Shown piece after piece: positions 59,003-64,000 of a DNA stretch of 64,000 bases (the first letter of the stretch is position 1; every line of letters begins with the position of its first letter). The notes below the pieces were generated by a model, which saw nothing but the letters and a program-made list of their open reading frames with translations, had not been told where the DNA came from and made no database searches. A program made the position numbers and the translations under genes. This DNA comes from Escallonia rubra (Eukaryota > Streptophyta > Magnoliopsida > Escalloniales > Escalloniaceae): the NCBI GenBank assembly GCA_033065855.1, contig JAVXUO010003046.1, positions 1-64,000 of the forward strand, in the 5' to 3' direction.

Positions 59003-60064
59003 CATGGGCGAAACTACATGGGAACTAGTGCACCCTTGAACTTTTGGATTTTTTTTTTGGGAATTACACCCAGTCCGCCATTCCCCACCTCTCAGTTCTC
59101 TCTCCTCGAGACCCCGTCCCATCTCTCTATCTCTCTCTCTCTCTCTCCGTGACCGGTGAGGCGGTGACTCACTCTGACCGACGACGGTGACAGATTGACG
59201 GCCACTAGCACTGAGATGCCGTGACCGGTGAGGCGGTGATCAGATCTGGAAGGACGGAGACGAGTCAGACGACCTCACCAAGCATCGTGTATCGAGACAT
59301 CGCGACGGGAAGGACTGACCGACGGCACGGGGGACGGCGACCGCGACAAGTGGCGACTGACTGACTGAGGACCTAACCGGCTAACCACTGCTTCGGTGAC
59401 CGGTGCTCCATTGCTCCCCGACCCTGAGGCTACTGCTTCAGTGCTTCTTTGCTCAGTCTGCTGATGTGAGCTACTTCTTTAACATTAAGTTCTTAAATTT
59501 TAGTTTAATTTCAATGATTATATGAGTTTTAAAAAATATGTTTGGTTAATTTTCTAGCTAATTCTTAATTGGTTGTTGGAAGAGTATGCCTTGATTATAT
59601 TGCAAAAATTATTGGTGATTTGGTGGAAGTTGGAATACCTCAATTATTTGGTTAATTTGCTTTGCTAATTACTTTTCTAATTCATAAATTGATGCATAAA
59701 TAGTTTATAATTGTGTTGGAATGTGACGTTGAGCTTAAGATTGTTTGGCTATTTAATTTTAAAATTGAGAGGTTGAAAATATCTTCAAAACTATTGGAAA
59801 TGAGGCTATTATCAAGCGCGATCAATCTTCGAAGCCTCGTCGAGTAGTAATTTTATTTGTAAACACTTGAATATCTAATTTGTATTTTTTTTTTTTTGTA
59901 CTTGTACTATAAAGAGTCTTTAATGGCTCTCGTGAAACTTAATAATATGTTTTGTATGCTTTTTAAGTGTACTCTGTTTTTTCTATTATTTTACTAATAA
60001 TTTTTTTTGGTGAATTCAATATAATTTTTGCATCCCCTGAAAAAAAATTCTGGTTCTACCACTG
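59003..60064. mobile_element. Possible non-autonomous hAT element
   Basis: The left end CATGGGCGAAACTACA and the reverse complement of the right end, CAGTGGTAGAACCAGA, match at many positions. The right side reads GCATCCCCTGAAAAAAAATT before TGGTTCTACCACTG, a style common at Tip100/TTF-type hAT ends. Flanks CTCTGGTG and ATCGGGTG agree at 6 of 8 positions, as for an aged 8-base target repeat. The interior has a GC-rich leader-like part (59140-59460) and then AT-rich DNA; no transposase is readable. Confidence 0.38.
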
Positions 60065-62380
60065 ATCGGGTGGGTGGGTGGTTTCGAGGTTTTCAGGTTC
60101 TGTTGGGTCTTGTAAGGGGGTAGGGGATTGGAAAAGGGTTGGGTAGTGGCTGTATTGTGTGCTTGTTGGGTCATTGTCCCTCTAACAGTAGCAAGTGTTT
60201 TGGTGTTGGAATTGCCGGTGAAAAGTATGAAATTGTAGTGTTGATGGCCTCTCACCCTCGTTTTGTGCTCAGATTGCATAGGTGTCATGTACCCCCTTTG
60301 GTTTGTGCGGTTCCAAGGCGTCTTCCTCATTGTAGTGTGTTTATTTTTCTGTGTTTTTGGTTTACTAGGTTTTAAATTATACCATTTAGACCTTGACACA
60401 TTACTTAAGGTTAAGTTGAAGTATGAGATATGCTCTAATTCAGTTTAATTGTAATGTGTATAGGCTTAGAGGTAATTTATTCAGTTCTGATCTTCGTGGT
60501 CTTGATACGCATGAGTCACGGAAATATCGTGACCTTTACATGCCGTTGGGCAAACTTTATAACCTTTTAATTATCAATATTATTCTCTTATTTACCACAA
60601 AAATAAAAAATAAAACAAAAAAGCCATACATACTTAAAAGACTTAATGATAGTAATGATATTTTTTAAGATACGAAATAGTCATATCAACCAAAATTATT
60701 AGTTAGTGTCAAGTTGAGAGAATATGATACAATTTTTTAACACTTTAATACGGATGTCCACTTCATCAAAATACAGTAGTTGACAGTAGAAAATAAGGAT
60801 TTAACTGCCTTGGCCCACTTGATTTTGTTTTTTCATGTGTTTAGGTTTGTGGGAAATGATTTCTTGTCGTAGTTCCTAGGAACAACATAATGCAAAACAA
60901 TTTCTTTTTATTATTCAATTTAGTACCTCGGTCAACAACATAAAAATATGTCTTCGTAGTTACATGAGTAATTTGCAAAATCCCAAGAAGAACGAATATC
61001 ACATGAGATGTTGCAACATCAAGAAAAACTCACTCGTATGGAACTCAATAACCCAAAAAAGTTAAATTCTAGTTATTTTTAGGAATTTCTTTTTTAAAAG
61101 CCCTATGGTGTTGTTTTCATGATTCAAGCACAGAGCCGGTGTTAATTACAAGCTATTTTGCAGTCACTTGCAAAATGGGAAAGATACTGAGAGTAAAAAA
61201 TTCAGGTCAGAATCTAAAGCAGGAGCGATATGACGATGTGCCATCTGTTCGGCGTTACGGGTTGTATCATGTGCTTTCTTGTATCTTATTTTGTTTATGT
61301 TGATATTAATGTAACACTGAACGTCGGACTGTAAGTTCTTTTCTCATGGTATATATTTCTCAATTCTCTCCAAAAAAAAAAATTAGAAAGTAAAAAACTA
61401 ACGTTAGTGTAGGTTTATGTGCATGATTTGTCATACGAGTGTGCATACTTCTGATTAGTAACTGCTATTCTTTATCCTCAATCATATGTTTTCCTGCACT
61501 ATGAAAATATATCGAGTCTTTTTTATTTTGTTAATAAATAACAACAATATCACGAAAAGAAAAAGAAATTCACGGTTGCCCTTTTTCGGTAGAATGACAG
61601 ATATGTATACCAGAGGATCATAAATTGAGAGGCCAAAATCTCCGTTGAGTTTCTTGGTGCCTCTGAGCAACAAAAATTGTGTTAAAGTGGTCCTTAAAGC
61701 CGCACTCGTGAATCACGGAAAACTGGAACTGTATTCATCGGCTCAGTATAAATCAAGGCACTGGTAAGGATCAACCAAAAACCAGTTTCACAAACTATTC
61801 CTATTCCTACTCCTCTTCCAATCAAATGGAGCAACTAAGCAAACAGAGTATAAAAGGGTGCCGGGCAACTGATGTACTGTAAAATCCGTCACCATGGTAA
61901 GCTCATGATCAAGAAAAGCTAGATATATACCTCGAATGAACGCCACATTCTGTCATTCCCGGCTTTAATATATGTTACATATGTTCAGCGCATGCAAGCT
62001 TCCACAAAACCTTGGATCCGATGTCAGTGTTGCCAGAGGAGCAGATACGGCATACATGGGATTGCATTCTATCGCCTCTTGACACTTTCCTCCTTTCTTG
62101 AGGAGAAGAAACTGTTACTGTGGTTACCCTGCAAAATGCCTCTCAAAAGAGCAACTACTAGGTAACATTATCTTCAATGCTTCCAAAAGTTTTGAAGTTA
62201 AGTCAGTGAGGCTTGATCCAATCCTTGCGTAAGAGACTCAAGAGGTCTGCCCAGCAAGTTATCGGACAAACGCAAGCATGGAATGGATGGACGGAACTTG
62301 ATCCCAACAGCCCTTTGTTTTGTAGGTGTCATGTACAATACACATTTCTCAGCGGATACCATAACAAGGATGTCAGATGA
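60065..62380. other. Spacer and 3' UTR side of the CTD phosphatase gene
   Basis: AT-rich DNA with no exon chain recognised. The bases from about 61900 to 62380 are probably the 3' untranslated part of the minus-strand phosphatase gene. The rest holds A/T runs and no clear element ends. Confidence 0.5.
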
Positions 62381-63706
62381 TCAGGGCACTGGTGAAGCAT
62401 TTTTTGGATATCTGGCAGATGATGGCACTCGCTGCAGAACTCTAGAAAACTCTGGCTTTGATCGTTTATTTGGCGCCCCTTGAAAAGATCTGCCCACATA
62501 AGAAAAGGTTATACTGCAGATTGAGGGAACTATAACGACAAATCGACAATAAAAGAACATGGAAATCTATGTTAGGAAAGAAGAGATGGAAAATTCCAAC
62601 ATATAATTTATGATGGAATACAAAGGCTAGCCCTAATGCAGCAGTGTACATTTCCAGAAGCAGCTGGTACAACCACCCCAAAGCAACCATTGCTTTGGCA
62701 AAAGCCAAAACTGCTTTGGCAACGGGGCTAGCTATACAAAATACCAATAGTTTAATCCCCAGCTCCATACAAGGTAGGTAGGAACCTAGGCAGAACACGC
62801 GAAACTCAAGAACAAAGCAAAAGCTCGTGTGTCGTCTTTCTATTTCTCTTTCGTCCGACCAATCACAATAATGTCAACAAGATACCAATATGAACTACCT
62901 TGTCATCAATTATATAAAGCTATCAAGGAAACTTGCAGTCTCAGCAATCGGATAGGGGTCAGTAAAGATGCTGGTGCACATCATCGAGGGACCAAAGGCT
63001 ACTTACTACATGCAGCCGCTATGTTTCCCAACTCTCCTCTATCCTTTTTGGGCGACTGGGTTATGGGGACTGGAAGATACTGTTCAAGAAGCTGGGGTTG
63101 TGTGGGGGGTGGGCAAAGACATCATAAGGCTAATCCATACAAGAGGGTACATAGTCTATGACACTTCTTATCTTCATAAACTCATTCTAATTACATAACT
63201 AATATCTCCTTATAAAGGTCTGTTACTCCGTTGGTACTTATCAGTTGTGGTTATGCGTTGTGTGCAATGTTATGTCAACCTTGACGAAAGATAAAGCTCG
63301 CAGTGAACCCAGTCAAACATAAAGAGTATAATTAGTGGCTTACTGCCACTGATTTCAAATCATTCTTAAAGCATCTTGGAAATGAAGTTCCGGCAAACAA
63401 AAGAATTGTCACCAGATGGTAGCAACAGGTGGAATCACTAACCTCGGAGAACCCTGACGTTTGTGAGAAACTTGGCCAAGCATAGGTCTCAAACTTCCAA
63501 GAGCCCTCTCGGCAGCCTAAAGGGAAAGGCATATTCAGCTTCTCAGTGCACAAAAATTAATAAAATAAACAGATGGGAAGAAGGTAATGAAAGACCCACG
63601 TGCCCATTCACTGCGGCATGGGGGAGGGGGAACATGTTACCTGCATCTTGGCCTCGTCCCAGGTTAGCCCGATTCCCTTACCAAATACCTGTCCATCTAT
63701 TTCAAC
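62381..63706 (-). CDS. RNA polymerase II CTD phosphatase-like (CPL1/CPL2 type), C-terminal three exons
   Basis: Three minus-strand exons join in frame: 63641-63706, 63443-63516 and 62381-62489, giving the last 82 residues. The first two encode VEIDGQVFGKGIGLTWDEAK then MQAAERALGSLRPMLGQ, the second half of a double-stranded RNA-binding domain with its AxxxAAxxAL helix. Then comes a basic stretch KRQGSPRSFQ, APNKRSKPEF, probably a nuclear signal, and the tail RYPKNASPVP. CPL1/FIERY2-type enzymes dephosphorylate Ser5 of the polymerase II CTD and affect stress genes, mRNA capping and miRNA processing. The last exon uses the acceptor at 62490; the AG 10 bases further on would shift the frame to an early stop. 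The catalytic part lies beyond the right edge. CPL1 or CPL2 cannot be decided from this part. Confidence 0.88.
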
Positions 63707-64000
63707 CTAAACATGATGAGAAAAATAACAATAAACATCACAGGAAACCTGACAAAGTATTCTATTTACCAAATAAACTAAGAACTGCACAAGTCAAATA
63801 AAATTCTAAAAATTAAGAACCAAAATGTTTTGTTAGCCCATTCATCTTATTTGGCATACTTTATGGTAAAGGCTGTTGGCTGCCAAATTTTGACAGGTAT
63901 AATGGAGTGCTTGAAATAGTTTTCTTAGAGAATTTTTATGAGCTTGTTAAATTGGTGATATTACGAAATCAACAAAAAAAAAATGAAGATAAAATATTTG

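Overview
This is a gene-bearing stretch of plant nuclear DNA. It has spliced genes with GT-AG introns, pyrimidine-rich 5' leaders, plastid-targeted and plant-type proteins, and AT-rich spacers full of small DNA transposons and LINE tails. The protein families and intron layout indicate a dicot; an asterid is plausible but cannot be proved from the sequence alone.

Layout, left to right. A receptor-like cytoplasmic kinase gene (minus strand, 3' end off the left edge) occupies about 0.1-6.6 kb; one intron carries a nested tandem repeat and a 78-bp CT tract. From 6.7 to 17.7 kb is a transposon cluster. It holds a Stowaway MITE carrying a fold-back element set in an (AT)n tract, followed by a ~3.6-4.6 kb tandem duplication. 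Copy 1 alone carries a Mutator-like element (9-bp target duplication) and copy 2 alone carries a Tourist/Harbinger-like MITE, so each copy shows the other's empty site. From 17.7 to 21.8 kb I see no gene.

The gene-rich core has three plus-strand genes and one minus-strand gene: plastid fructose-bisphosphate aldolase FBA3 (21.9-24.9 kb, 6 exons, 392 aa), Mediator subunit MED16/SFR6 (26.4-40.6 kb, 16 coding exons, 1244 aa), the TRAPP subunit TRAPPC13 (43.4-48.9 kb, 12 exons, 441 aa, with a 15-nt microexon) and, on the minus strand, a clathrin light chain (51.1-54.2 kb, 3 exons, 331 aa). All splice junctions were placed by hand so that reading frame and GT-AG ends agree. MED16 intron 1 holds two decayed copies of the end of its own exon 1, and intron 9 holds an antisense LINE with an 11-bp target duplication.

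From 54.3 to 62 kb lies a second repeat-rich spacer (Harbinger-like MITE, LINE RNase H tail, CA/TG tracts, hAT-like element). The right edge holds the last three exons of a CPL1/CPL2-type RNA polymerase II CTD phosphatase gene (minus strand).

The genes are ordinary housekeeping and regulatory genes, not an operon or a co-working system. MED16 and the CTD phosphatase both act on RNA polymerase II transcription, and TRAPPC13 and clathrin light chain both act in membrane traffic, but nothing shows that these pairings are more than chance. I found no clear undescribed system; the most informative structures are the duplication with reciprocal transposon insertions, the palindrome-rich fold-back element and the decoy exon copies in MED16. 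I recognised no LTR retroelement or viral copy.
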